Source of the DNA: an uncultured Propionibacterium sp.
GTDB lineage: Bacteria > Actinomycetota > Actinomycetes > Propionibacteriales > Propionibacteriaceae
Direction of reading: 5' to 3'
Length of the DNA stretch: 64,000 bases
Assembly: GCA_938036835.1 (NCBI GenBank)
Contig: CALHWB010000054.1
Location: 1 to 64,000 of the forward strand
Position 1 is the stretch's first letter; each line of letters starts with the position of its first letter. The notes below the pieces were generated by a model. It did not search any database. It worked only from the letters and a program-made list of their open reading frames with translations, and was not told the origin of the DNA. Position numbers and translations under genes: made by a program. Positions 26,032 to 33,947 of this stretch are shown one piece after another.

Positions 26032-27185
26032 TCAAGTGCCCGAACTGTTTCCAGGATTTGCCGGCGGATCTGTTGGCCTTCGTCTGCAAACACTGCCCGC
26101 CGGTTGAGGATCCGGCGCTGTCGGTCTCGCGTGGGGTACGCAGCGGATCGGGGCCGGTGCTGCTGGTGGAGCGGCCGGCTAAGGATGCCCGTTGGACTCC
26201 GCCGGAGCTGGTTGCCTGTCCAGGCTGCCATCGCAATACCGGCACGATGGTGTGCCCCAATTGTCACTACGAGCTGACCACGGCTTGGCGGTCGGGACGG
26301 GCGGTCTGCCTGGCCCTGGCCGGAGCCCGGGCCACCGGCAAGACGGTCTATATTGCGGTTTTGATCAAACTGCTTGAGATGCTGGCCGAGTCGATGCACA
26401 GCCCGTTACGTCCCGTGGGTCGTACGCTGCACATCTACAAGGAGTTCTACGAACCTTTCCTGTTGCGGGCCAGATCGCTGCCGGGGGCCACGCCGCGAGT
26501 GCAGACCGAGAATTCGCCCCAGATCGAACCGCTGATCTGGTCGATCGGGCAGATAAACGGGGTCGAGCACCATATCGTGATCCGGGATGCCGCCGGTGAG
26601 GAGTTGGAGGCCGCCAGTCAGGCGGGTCATCTGGGTTTCTTCGCGCACGCCTCGCTGGTGCTGTTCCTGTTCGACCCGACTCATGTGCCCGAGGTGCGCA
26701 ATCAGTTGGCCGATCACCTGTCCACTAACCAGCGGGTGGGCGGCGACCCGGCAACGGTGCTGACCAATCTGCTGAGTCTGATGGGCAGGGGCCGGCACCG
26801 ACTGGGCATCGCATTGTCCAAATTCGACACCATGCAAGCCTTCGCGCAGCGACCCGGTAGTCTGTGGCAGCAGGTGATGTTGAACACCGGGGCGGCCTTC
26901 CGGCGCGACAGCCAGCCTGGGCTGCCGTACTACGATGAGCATGACGGTGGGCTGCTCGATCAGGAGATCCGTTCCATGTTGCGCCGGCTGCATGCCGGGC
27001 GGATCGTTCTGCTGGCGGAGGAACCTCCGGCCGGGCTGCAACTGGAATCCAGGTTCTTCGCGGTCTCGGCGCTTGGTTTCGAGCCGGTGGGCAGCAATGT
27101 GCATGCCCACGGCATTGCCCCCTTCCGAGTGCTCGACCCGATTCGCTGGGCGCTGGCCGATGAGGGGGTCATCGGTCGGGTTTGA
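26028..27185 (+). CDS. Zinc-ribbon TRAFAC-clade GTPase
   Basis: A 385-residue protein. The N-terminus has two Cys4 sets: C4/C7 with C20/C23, and C64/C67 with C76/C79, predicted zinc ribbons. The G domain follows: P-loop GARATGKT (99-106), Walker B IRDAAGEE (185-192) and a base-recognition motif SKFD (about 263-266). The aspartate of the G4 motif is present, but Asn is replaced by Ser, so guanine specificity should be tested. No membrane segment. It is the last gene of the cluster. Related GTPases are found with GAP1, vWA and tubulin-like genes and are thought to be the regulated switch of the system. Confidence 0.82.
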   Translation: MIKCPNCFQDLPADLLAFVCKHCPPVEDPALSVSRGVRSGSGPVLLVERPAKDARWTPPELVACPGCHRNTGTMVCPNCHYELTTAWRSGRAVCLALAGARATGKTVYIAVLIKLLEMLAESMHSPLRPVGRTLHIYKEFYEPFLLRARSLPGATPRVQTENSPQIEPLIWSIGQINGVEHHIVIRDAAGEELEAASQAGHLGFFAHASLVLFLFDPTHVPEVRNQLADHLSTNQRVGGDPATVLTNLLSLMGRGRHRLGIALSKFDTMQAFAQRPGSLWQQVMLNTGAAFRRDSQPGLPYYDEHDGGLLDQEIRSMLRRLHAGRIVLLAEEPPAGLQLESRFFAVSALGFEPVGSNVHAHGIAPFRVLDPIRWALADEGVIGRV

Positions 27186-27210
27186 CGGTGCCGGGCCGGC
27201 CGGCTATGGT
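27182..27210 (+). promoter_or_regulatory. Promoter of rplM-rpsI
   Basis: TTGACG at 27182-27187, a 17-base spacer and TATGGT at 27205-27210 form a near-consensus sigma-70 promoter. It overlaps the stop codon of the preceding GTPase gene. The predicted leader before rplM is about 107 bases, long enough for an L13-type autoregulatory structure, though none was identified. Confidence 0.65.
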
Positions 27211-27323
27211 GGGCGCCGGTTGTCCCCGCGCGGAGCCCAAAATGGCTTCGGGTCCCAGGAAGAATGGGGATGGCCATTTGGACGTGTCCAGAGCAAGTTA
27301 GCCAACCCGGAAGACGAAGAACA

Positions 27324-27767
27324 GTGACTACCTACAGCCCGAAGCCTGGCGAGATCACCAGGGATTGGCTCGTCATCGACGCCACCGATATCGTACTCGG
27401 CCGGCTGGCCACCACCGTGGCCAATTTGCTGCGCGGCAAGCACAAGGCCACCTTCGCGCCGCATGTTGACGGGGGGGATTTCGTCATCGTGGTCAATGCC
27501 GGCAAGGTGGGGCTCACCGGTAAGAAGGCCACCGGTTCGCTGCGCCACACCGTTTCGGGACGACCAGGCGGGCTGCGCACGCGGACTGCGGGTGAGCTGC
27601 GGGCGAACGATCCCCGGGCGCTGGTCGAGAAGGCTGTGTGGGGCATGATGCCCAAGAACCGGCTCAGCCGTCGGATGATGACCAAGTTGAAGGTTTATGC
27701 CGGCCCCGAGCATCCGCATGCCGCCCAGCGTCCGCAGCCCTACGAGATTTCCCAAGTCGCGCAGTGA
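27324..27767 (+). CDS. rplM: 50S ribosomal protein L13
   Basis: A 147-residue L13, normal length for the family. It begins TTYSPKPGEITRDWLVIDATDIVLGRLA. The conserved VWGMMPKNRLSRRMMTKLKVYAGPEHPH motif region is intact. The GTG start is chosen because it matches the usual actinobacterial N-terminus; a longer open frame upstream is non-coding leader. It forms an operon with rpsI, the universal arrangement. Confidence 0.98.
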   Translation: MTTYSPKPGEITRDWLVIDATDIVLGRLATTVANLLRGKHKATFAPHVDGGDFVIVVNAGKVGLTGKKATGSLRHTVSGRPGGLRTRTAGELRANDPRALVEKAVWGMMPKNRLSRRMMTKLKVYAGPEHPHAAQRPQPYEISQVAQ

Positions 27768-27793
27768 GCGCGCAGAACCGCGAGGATTTGAAC

Positions 27794-28318
27794 GTGTCCG
27801 AGACCGTGACCGAAGACATCGAAGCCACCGAGACCACTCCGTTCGTCGACGAGGAGAACCGCGAGATCGCCTATCGCACCGACTCCTCGGCGGCCCAGCA
27901 GGCCAATCCGAGCGTTCGGCCGGCCGTCGTCGCACCCGGCGCCGGCACCGGACGCCGCAAGGAGGCCATCGCCCGCGTCCGTCTGGTGCCCGGCAGCGGT
28001 AAGTGGTCGATCAATGGCCGCAGCCTGGAGGACTACTTCCCGAATAAGCTGCATCAGCAGTCGGTCAACGAGCCGTTCGTGACCGCAGGCGTGGTGGACT
28101 CCTATGACGTCATTGTGCGCATCAGCGGTGGCGGTACGACTGGCCAGGCTGGTGCGGTCCGTCTGGGGATCGCACGGGCGCTGAACGCGATCGACGCCGA
28201 GGCCAGCCGGCCGGCGTTGAAGAAGGCTGGCCTGTTGACCCGCGATGCCCGCATCAAGGAGCGCAAGAAGGCTGGCCTGAAGAAGGCCCGTAAGGCGCCG
28301 CAGTACTCGAAGCGTTGA
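27794..28318 (+). CDS. rpsI: 30S ribosomal protein S9
   Basis: S9 of 174 residues, with the acidic N-terminal extension usual in Actinobacteria followed by the conserved core from GTGRRKEAIARVRL to the C-terminal RKAPQYSKR that reaches the P site. The GTG at 27794 has GAGGAT six bases upstream; another GTG overlapping the rplM stop would add ten residues and cannot be excluded. An imperfect hairpin follows the stop, without a T-run. Confidence 0.97.
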   Translation: MSETVTEDIEATETTPFVDEENREIAYRTDSSAAQQANPSVRPAVVAPGAGTGRRKEAIARVRLVPGSGKWSINGRSLEDYFPNKLHQQSVNEPFVTAGVVDSYDVIVRISGGGTTGQAGAVRLGIARALNAIDAEASRPALKKAGLLTRDARIKERKKAGLKKARKAPQYSKR

Positions 28319-28390
28319 TCTTCGTTTGGGGCATTACAGCGGCCGGTCTGCCCAATCTTGGGGGGTCGGCTGCTGTGGTTGCGGAAGGGC

Positions 28391-28396
28391 TACGAT
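28391..28396 (+). promoter_or_regulatory. -10 box of glmM, leaderless type
   Basis: TACGAT ends 7 bases before the glmM ATG, so transcription should begin at the start codon. No good -35 is visible, as is common for actinobacterial promoters. Confidence 0.5.
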
Positions 28397-28403
28397 TTCG
28401 CCC

Positions 28404-29756
28404 ATGGTTCGACTGTTTGGCACCGATGGGGTGCGTGGCGTCGCAAATGTTGATTTGACTGCCGAACTGGCCATGGAATTAGCGGTCGCGGCTGCTCATG
28501 TGCTGGCCGAGGCCGGGGCCTTCACGGGCCGGCGTCCGGTCGCACTGGTAGGGCGGGATACCCGGATTTCGGGAGAGTTCCTGTCCGCGGCGGTGAATGC
28601 GGGACTCGCCAGTGCCGGGGTCGATGTCATCGATGTTGGCGTGCTCCCGACTCCTGGGCTGGCCTATCTGGTTAATGTGCGTGACGCGGACCTGGGTGTC
28701 ATGCTGTCGGCATCCCACAATCCCATGCCCGACAACGGCATCAAGTTTTTGCAGCGCGGTGGGGTGAAGCTGGACGACTATATCGAAGATGCCATCGAGA
28801 GCCGCTTGGGGGAGCCTTGGCGGCATCCCACCGGGGCTGAGGTGGGCCGGGTCACCCCCGACGACGGCAGCCTGCTGGAGTCCTATATCGATTATTTGGT
28901 GGGCAGCCTGGAAGGGCAGCGCCTGGGCGGGCTGAAGATCGTCATCGACGCGGCCAATGGGGCTGCCGCCCAGACCGCGGTGCCGGCTTTCGAGGCTAGT
29001 GGCGCCGAGGTGATCGCCATCCACTGTGAGCCGGATGGCCTGAACATCAACGACAATTGCGGCTCGACTCATTTGGCCGATCTGATGGCTGCGGTGGTGG
29101 CCCATGGGGCTGACCTGGGCATCGCCTTGGATGGGGATGCCGATCGTTGCCTGGCGGTGGATGCCACCGGTGCGTTGGTGGACGGCGACAAGATCATGGC
29201 GGTGTTGGCTTTGCACCTGGCCGATCAGGGAAAGCTGCACAACAACACCCTGGTGGCCACGATCATGAGCAATCTCGGCTTGATCAATGCCATGCGGGAA
29301 CATGGAATCCAGGTCGATCAGACTCGTGTTGGCGATCGCTATGTGCTGGAATCCATGGCAGCCAACGGCTTCACCCTGGGTGGTGAACAGTCTGGGCACA
29401 TCATCATCAGTGAATACGCCAACACCGGCGATGGGGCACTGACCGGGTTGCATCTGGCCGGCCGGATGGCCGCCTCGGGACGTAGCCTGGCCGAGCTGGC
29501 CAGCGTGATGGTCACCTTGCCGCAGGTGATGATCAATGTGCCCGGGGTGGACAAGCTGCGAGCCGGTATCGACCCGGAAATCACCCAGGCGGTCACGGCG
29601 GCCAATCGCGAACTGGGTGCCTCGGGCCGGGTGGTGCTCCGGCCTTCGGGCACCGAACCGTTGGTGCGGGTGATGGTGGAGGCGGCCACCATCGAGCAGG
29701 CCAACGAAGTGGCCGGCCGGCTGGCCGATCTGGTCGCGACCCGCCTGGCGCTATGA
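28404..29756 (+). CDS. glmM: Phosphoglucosamine mutase
   Basis: GlmM converts glucosamine-6-phosphate to glucosamine-1-phosphate for peptidoglycan precursor synthesis. The 450-residue protein begins VRLFGTDGVRGVAN. The phosphorylated serine is S104 (LSASHNP), the metal loop is DGDADR and the phosphate-binding loop RPSGTEPLVRVM. The position after rplM-rpsI is conserved in Actinobacteria. glmS lies 2 kb downstream, giving two steps of the same pathway in one neighbourhood. The stop overlaps the channel gene (ATGA). Confidence 0.97.
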   Translation: MVRLFGTDGVRGVANVDLTAELAMELAVAAAHVLAEAGAFTGRRPVALVGRDTRISGEFLSAAVNAGLASAGVDVIDVGVLPTPGLAYLVNVRDADLGVMLSASHNPMPDNGIKFLQRGGVKLDDYIEDAIESRLGEPWRHPTGAEVGRVTPDDGSLLESYIDYLVGSLEGQRLGGLKIVIDAANGAAAQTAVPAFEASGAEVIAIHCEPDGLNINDNCGSTHLADLMAAVVAHGADLGIALDGDADRCLAVDATGALVDGDKIMAVLALHLADQGKLHNNTLVATIMSNLGLINAMREHGIQVDQTRVGDRYVLESMAANGFTLGGEQSGHIIISEYANTGDGALTGLHLAGRMAASGRSLAELASVMVTLPQVMINVPGVDKLRAGIDPEITQAVTAANRELGASGRVVLRPSGTEPLVRVMVEAATIEQANEVAGRLADLVATRLAL

Positions 29757-30646
29757 GTTCCTTGCCAAGCCCAGCTCAGGCGGACCGGGCCGGGCGCCGG
29801 ATACCCGCCTGGCAGCGTTATGCCCAAAACCTGGTCGAGGCCCGCTGGTTCCATGGGCTGATCGTCGTGGTGATAGTGGCCAATGCCGTCGTGATCGGCG
29901 TGAACACCTTCGCTCTTGAGCATTACCTGGCCCGGGTGCTCACCGAGGTCGATACCGTCTTCATCGGTATCTATGTCGTGGAGTTGGTCTTCAGGATGGC
30001 CGCGGTCGGTTTCGCCCCATTGCGGTTTTTCCGGAATCGCTGGAATACGTTCGATTTCTGCGTGGTGGCCGCCACCTTCGTTCCGGGAATCTCCACCAGC
30101 GCCACCGCTCTGCGGCTGCTGCGATTGCTCCGGGTCAGCCGGCTGCTGCGGGTCATGCCCGATGTCCGCGTGCTGCTGCGGGGCCTCCGGCGGGCGGCAC
30201 CGCCGGCCCTCTCACTGCTCGCCCTGACGGTGTTGCTGTGCTATCTGTACGGGGTGGTCGGTTGCATGTTGTTCGGCGGCCGCACCCCCGAAGGCATGCG
30301 GGGCTATTTCGACAACCTGGGTGAGGCGATGCTGACGTTGTTCGAGTTGCTCACCTTGGAGGGCTGGAACTCGGTGGCCCATGACCTGCGTCAGGTCAGC
30401 CACTGGGCGCTGCCCTATGTGATCTCCTTCCTGCTGATCGGTACCTATGTGGTGGTCAATCTGGTGGTCGGCATCGTGATCACCAGCCTGGATGAAGCCT
30501 ACAAGGAGCAGGCACGTGAACGACAGCGTGAGATGCTGGCCGATACTTCGCAGACCGAGACGATAGCGCAGACCGTCGGGCAACTGCGCGAGCTGCTGGT
30601 TCGGCTGGAGGTGCAACTCGAGGAACCCCACCGGCCACCGGCCTGA
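29753..30646 (+). CDS. Single-domain voltage-gated cation channel (BacNav-like)
   Basis: A 297-residue six-helix ion-transport protein, probably a tetramer. S4 (residues 120-133) has arginines at 121, 124, 127, 130 and 133, a complete voltage sensor. The pore loop between S5 and S6 contains TLEGWN (201-206), equivalent to the TLESWS filter of NaChBac/NavAb; the Glu gives cation, probably Na or Ca, selectivity. Ser to Gly and Ser to Asn changes make exact selectivity uncertain. A charged C-terminal helix (about 250-290) is predicted to form the usual four-helix bundle. The ATG overlaps the glmM stop, an odd pairing with a cell-wall gene. Confidence 0.88.
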   Translation: MSSLPSPAQADRAGRRIPAWQRYAQNLVEARWFHGLIVVVIVANAVVIGVNTFALEHYLARVLTEVDTVFIGIYVVELVFRMAAVGFAPLRFFRNRWNTFDFCVVAATFVPGISTSATALRLLRLLRVSRLLRVMPDVRVLLRGLRRAAPPALSLLALTVLLCYLYGVVGCMLFGGRTPEGMRGYFDNLGEAMLTLFELLTLEGWNSVAHDLRQVSHWALPYVISFLLIGTYVVVNLVVGIVITSLDEAYKEQARERQREMLADTSQTETIAQTVGQLRELLVRLEVQLEEPHRPPA

Positions 30647-30728
30647 GTTTGCCCAGGTCATTTCCCGGGGATAACGCGCCCGGCCGGTAGCGCCGCCGGG
30701 GGTGCTCATTTTGGTGGGCGCGTCCGCC

Positions 30729-31658
30729 TTAGATCTTGCGGATCAGCACGCTGGAGATAACATGATCGGAACCCTTGCGCAGGATCGCGGTGGCCCGCTG
30801 CCGGGTAGGGGCGATGTTGGTCACCAGGTTCGGTTCGTTTATCGTCTCCCAGTACAGGTTGGCTTCGGCGATCGCTGTCGCGTCGTCCATCTCGGCATAG
30901 CTGCGGAAGAAGCTGTGGGGGTCGCGGAAGGCCGAATCTCGCAGTGCCAGGAAGCGGGCCAGGAACCAGGCGCGGATGGCCGCCATATCGGCGTCCACAT
31001 ATACCGAGAAGTCGAAGAAGTCGCTGACCGTCAACGCGTTGCCGGAGCGCGAGGCCGGTGCCGGCTGCAGAACGTTGAGGCCTTCGATGATGATCACATC
31101 GGGACGTTCCACACGGATCTGCTCGCCGGCCACGATATCGTAGCTGACATGGGAGTATACCGGAGCGGTGACCACCGGAGTCCCGGATTTGACCTGGATC
31201 ACGAAATCCAGCAGGGCCCGCCTGTCGTAGCTTTCGGGAAAGCCTTTCCGGTCCAGGATGCCGCGTTGTTCCAGGATGGCGTTCGGGAACAGGAAGCCGT
31301 CGGTGGTCACCAGATCCACTTTGGGGTGATCGGCCGAGCGGGCCAATAGCTCCTGCAGTAGCCGGGCAGTGGTCGACTTGCCCACTGCCACCGACCCGGC
31401 CACCCCGATCACGAATGGCGTGCGTCCCGGTGCGATGCCCAGGAAGTCGTTGGCGTCCGAGTAGAGCCTGGTGTGTCCGGCCCGGTATCGGTTGAGCAAC
31501 TGGGTGAGTGGCAGATACACCTCCGCGACATCGCGTTCGTCGGTTGGATCCTTCAAGCCGCGTAGTCGCCCTATGGTTTCCGGGTCGAGTCTGAGCTGGG
31601 AGCCGTGCGCCAGCCTCGCCCAGGCGTCCCGGGACATTTCCACCCACGGCCCGCTCAA
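30729..31658 (-). CDS. coaA: Type I pantothenate kinase
   Basis: CoaA phosphorylates pantothenate, the first and controlled step of coenzyme A synthesis. The P-loop is GVAGSVAVGKST, followed by DLVTTDGFLFPN and the EGLNVLQ motif. The TTG start is preferred, because AAAGGA lies eight bases upstream and the residues GPWVEMSRDAWARL align with the beginning of mycobacterial CoaA. Starting at the internal ATG would remove seven conserved residues. The gene is divergent from glmS with only 62 bases between them. Confidence 0.95.
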   Translation of the reverse strand: MSGPWVEMSRDAWARLAHGSQLRLDPETIGRLRGLKDPTDERDVAEVYLPLTQLLNRYRAGHTRLYSDANDFLGIAPGRTPFVIGVAGSVAVGKSTTARLLQELLARSADHPKVDLVTTDGFLFPNAILEQRGILDRKGFPESYDRRALLDFVIQVKSGTPVVTAPVYSHVSYDIVAGEQIRVERPDVIIIEGLNVLQPAPASRSGNALTVSDFFDFSVYVDADMAAIRAWFLARFLALRDSAFRDPHSFFRSYAEMDDATAIAEANLYWETINEPNLVTNIAPTRQRATAILRKGSDHVISSVLIRKI

Positions 31659-31707
31659 CTCGGTCGTCCTTTGTTGGCCATTGGCCCAGCGTAGCGGTAT
31701 GGGTCCG

Positions 31708-31713
31708 TAGACT
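31708..31713 (+). promoter_or_regulatory. -10 box of glmS, leaderless type
   Basis: TAGACT ends 7 bases before the glmS ATG in the 62-base gap to the divergent coaA. Confidence 0.5.
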
Positions 31714-31720
31714 CTGCTGC

Positions 31721-33568
31721 ATGTGCGGAATCATCGGCTATACCGGGCCCCAGGATGCCCAGCAGGTCATCATCGACGGACTGCGTCGTATGGAGTACCG
31801 CGGCTATGATTCGGCCGGTATCGCCCTGGTCTGCGGTGCGCACTTGGAGCAGGCCAAGAAGGCCGGCAAACTGGCTTGCCTGATCGATGAGCTTGCCGCG
31901 CATCCACTGGGGAAGTCGCACCAGGGCATTGGGCATACCCGGTGGGCGACACATGGTGCTCCCAACGACATCAACGCCCACCCGCACCTTTCGTCTGATG
32001 GCCGGGTCGCGATCGTGCACAACGGGATCATCGAGAATTTCGCCCAACTGCGCGGCCAGCTGGCAGCCGAAGGCGTCGAGTTCGCCTCGGAAACCGATTC
32101 GGAGGTGGCTGCCCATCTGCTTGCCCGCGAACTACGGGCCGGCGGCGATCTGCTGGTGGCGCTTTGTGGTGTGGCCAATCAGCTTCAGGGGGCCTTCACC
32201 CTGGTGGCGGTGGATTCGCAGGCTCCGGATCAGGTGGTCGCTGCGCGCCGTAACTCCCCATTGGTGATTGGTGTCGGGCGGCACGAGAATTTCCTGGCTT
32301 CCGATGTGCTGGCTTTCATCGCCCACACCCGCGATGTCATCGAACTCGGCCAGGACCAGGCGGTGCGGATCACCCCCAACGAGATCACGGTGGTCAGCTT
32401 CGATGGCAGTCCCGCCCAGACCAAGCCATACCACGTCGACTGGGATACCTCGGCGGCCGAGAAGGGGGGCTACGACTGGTTCATGCGCAAGGAGATCTTC
32501 GAGCAGCCAAAGGCGGTTGCCGATACCCTGCTCGGCCGCTACAACGATCGCGGCGAACTGATCCTCGACGAGATGCGCGGCATCCTGCCGGAGGATCTGC
32601 GTCTGATCAATAAGATCGTAATCGTCGCTTGTGGCACCGCCTACTACGCCGGGATGGTGGCCAAATACGCCATCGAGCATTGGACTCGGGTGCCCTGCGA
32701 GGTCGAGGTGGCCTCCGAGTTCCGCTACCGCGATCCGATCGTCGATCCGCAAACTCTTTGCGTGACCATCAGTCAATCCGGGGAGACCGCCGACACCTTG
32801 ATGGCGATCCGTCATGCCCGCGTCCAGGGGGCCAAGGTGATTGCCATCTGCAATACCAACGGTGCCACCATTCCGCGGGAATCGGACGCGGTCATCTACA
32901 CCCATGCCGGCCCCGAGATCGGGGTGGCATCCACGAAGGGTTTCCTGACGCAGGTGGCGGCCTGTTATCTGCTGGGACTGTATCTGGCTCAGGTGCGGGG
33001 CATGAAGTATTCCGACGAGATCCGGCTGATCACCGACGAACTCGAGAACGCGCCGCAGGCAATTCAACGCCTGCTGGACGATGCCGAATCGGTCTATGCG
33101 CTGGCCCGGGAGCTGGCCAGCCAAAACGATTTCATCTTCATCGGACGTCATGTGGGTTTTCCGGTGGCTCTGGAGGGCGCGCTCAAGCTCAAGGAGATCG
33201 CCTATCAGCATGCTGAGGGATTTGCGGCCGGTGAATTGAAGCATGGCCCGATTGCGATCATCGAACCGGGCTTGCCGGTATTCGTCGTGGTGCCTCCCGA
33301 GGGCCGGGATCAGCTGCACGACAAGGTGGTCAGCAATATCCAGGAGGTGCGGGCGCGCGGTGGCCGCACCATCGTGCTGGCCGAGGACGGCGACCGCGAT
33401 GTGGAGCCCTTTGCCGATCACATCATCCGGCTGCCCCGGATGTCTACGTTGCTGCAGCCGTTGGTGGCCGCTGTGCCGTTGCAGCTGTTTGCCTGCGAAT
33501 TGGCGACTCGGCTCGGCCACGATGTCGATCAGCCGCGCAATCTTGCCAAATCGGTGACGGTAGAGTGA
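31721..33568 (+). CDS. glmS: Glutamine-fructose-6-phosphate aminotransferase
   Basis: GlmS makes glucosamine-6-phosphate from fructose-6-phosphate and glutamine. The 615-residue enzyme has an N-terminal glutaminase domain, whose nucleophile is Cys2 (MCGIIGYTG), and two SIS isomerase domains (SQSGETADT and the region ending NLAKSVTVE). No glmS ribozyme is visible or expected upstream, since the message appears leaderless. Four bases separate its stop from acpS. Confidence 0.98.
   Translation: MCGIIGYTGPQDAQQVIIDGLRRMEYRGYDSAGIALVCGAHLEQAKKAGKLACLIDELAAHPLGKSHQGIGHTRWATHGAPNDINAHPHLSSDGRVAIVHNGIIENFAQLRGQLAAEGVEFASETDSEVAAHLLARELRAGGDLLVALCGVANQLQGAFTLVAVDSQAPDQVVAARRNSPLVIGVGRHENFLASDVLAFIAHTRDVIELGQDQAVRITPNEITVVSFDGSPAQTKPYHVDWDTSAAEKGGYDWFMRKEIFEQPKAVADTLLGRYNDRGELILDEMRGILPEDLRLINKIVIVACGTAYYAGMVAKYAIEHWTRVPCEVEVASEFRYRDPIVDPQTLCVTISQSGETADTLMAIRHARVQGAKVIAICNTNGATIPRESDAVIYTHAGPEIGVASTKGFLTQVAACYLLGLYLAQVRGMKYSDEIRLITDELENAPQAIQRLLDDAESVYALARELASQNDFIFIGRHVGFPVALEGALKLKEIAYQHAEGFAAGELKHGPIAIIEPGLPVFVVVPPEGRDQLHDKVVSNIQEVRARGGRTIVLAEDGDRDVEPFADHIIRLPRMSTLLQPLVAAVPLQLFACELATRLGHDVDQPRNLAKSVTVE
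33561..33566 (+). promoter_or_regulatory. -10 box of acpS inside the glmS 3' end
   Basis: TAGAGT overlaps the glmS stop codon and ends 6 bases before the acpS GTG, suggesting acpS-nnrD can be transcribed on its own without a leader. Confidence 0.45.
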
Positions 33569-33572
33569 TTCG

Positions 33573-33947
33573 GTGATCATCTCGGTGGGGGTCGATGCCT
33601 GCCAGGTCGACCGGCTGGCCGCCATGCTGGCGCGGCGGCCCGGTGTGCTGGTGAAATTGTTCAATCCCGCCGAGATCAACAACGAGGCCGGACGCCGGCG
33701 TAGCCATGCCTCCTTGGCCGCCCGGTTCGCGGCCAAGGAGGCTCTTGCCAAGGCATTGGGCGCCCCGGCCGGGCTGGCTTGGCGAGACGCCGAGGTCACC
33801 AAGGACGGCGAGGGAATGCCGGCATTTCAGTTGCGCGGGAAAGTCGCCGCGCGAGTCGCCGAGTTGGGTATTGGTGCAATTCGATTGTCTATGAGTCACG
33901 ATGGTGGCCTGGCCATCGCGTTCGTCGTCTGCGAGGGAGAATCATGA
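33573..33947 (+). CDS. acpS: Holo-[acyl-carrier-protein] synthase
   Basis: AcpS transfers 4'-phosphopantetheine from CoA to acyl carrier protein. The 124-residue protein has the two catalytic motifs: VGVDACQVDR with D8, and RFAAKEALAKALG with E56. The GTG start is supported by the near-universal N-terminal IISVGVD. Its stop overlaps the nnrD ATG (ATGA), the conserved acpS-nnrD pairing of Actinobacteria. Confidence 0.95.
   Translation: MIISVGVDACQVDRLAAMLARRPGVLVKLFNPAEINNEAGRRRSHASLAARFAAKEALAKALGAPAGLAWRDAEVTKDGEGMPAFQLRGKVAARVAELGIGAIRLSMSHDGGLAIAFVVCEGES

Noticed and set aside
30647..30728. Bidirectional terminator between the channel and coaA
   Set aside because: Only a 6-bp CCCGGC/GCCGGG pairing with no T-run is present; too weak to call.
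32132..33802. A 556-codon minus-strand frame opposite glmS
   Set aside because: It is the antisense shadow of glmS and acpS, with no motif or ribosome site.
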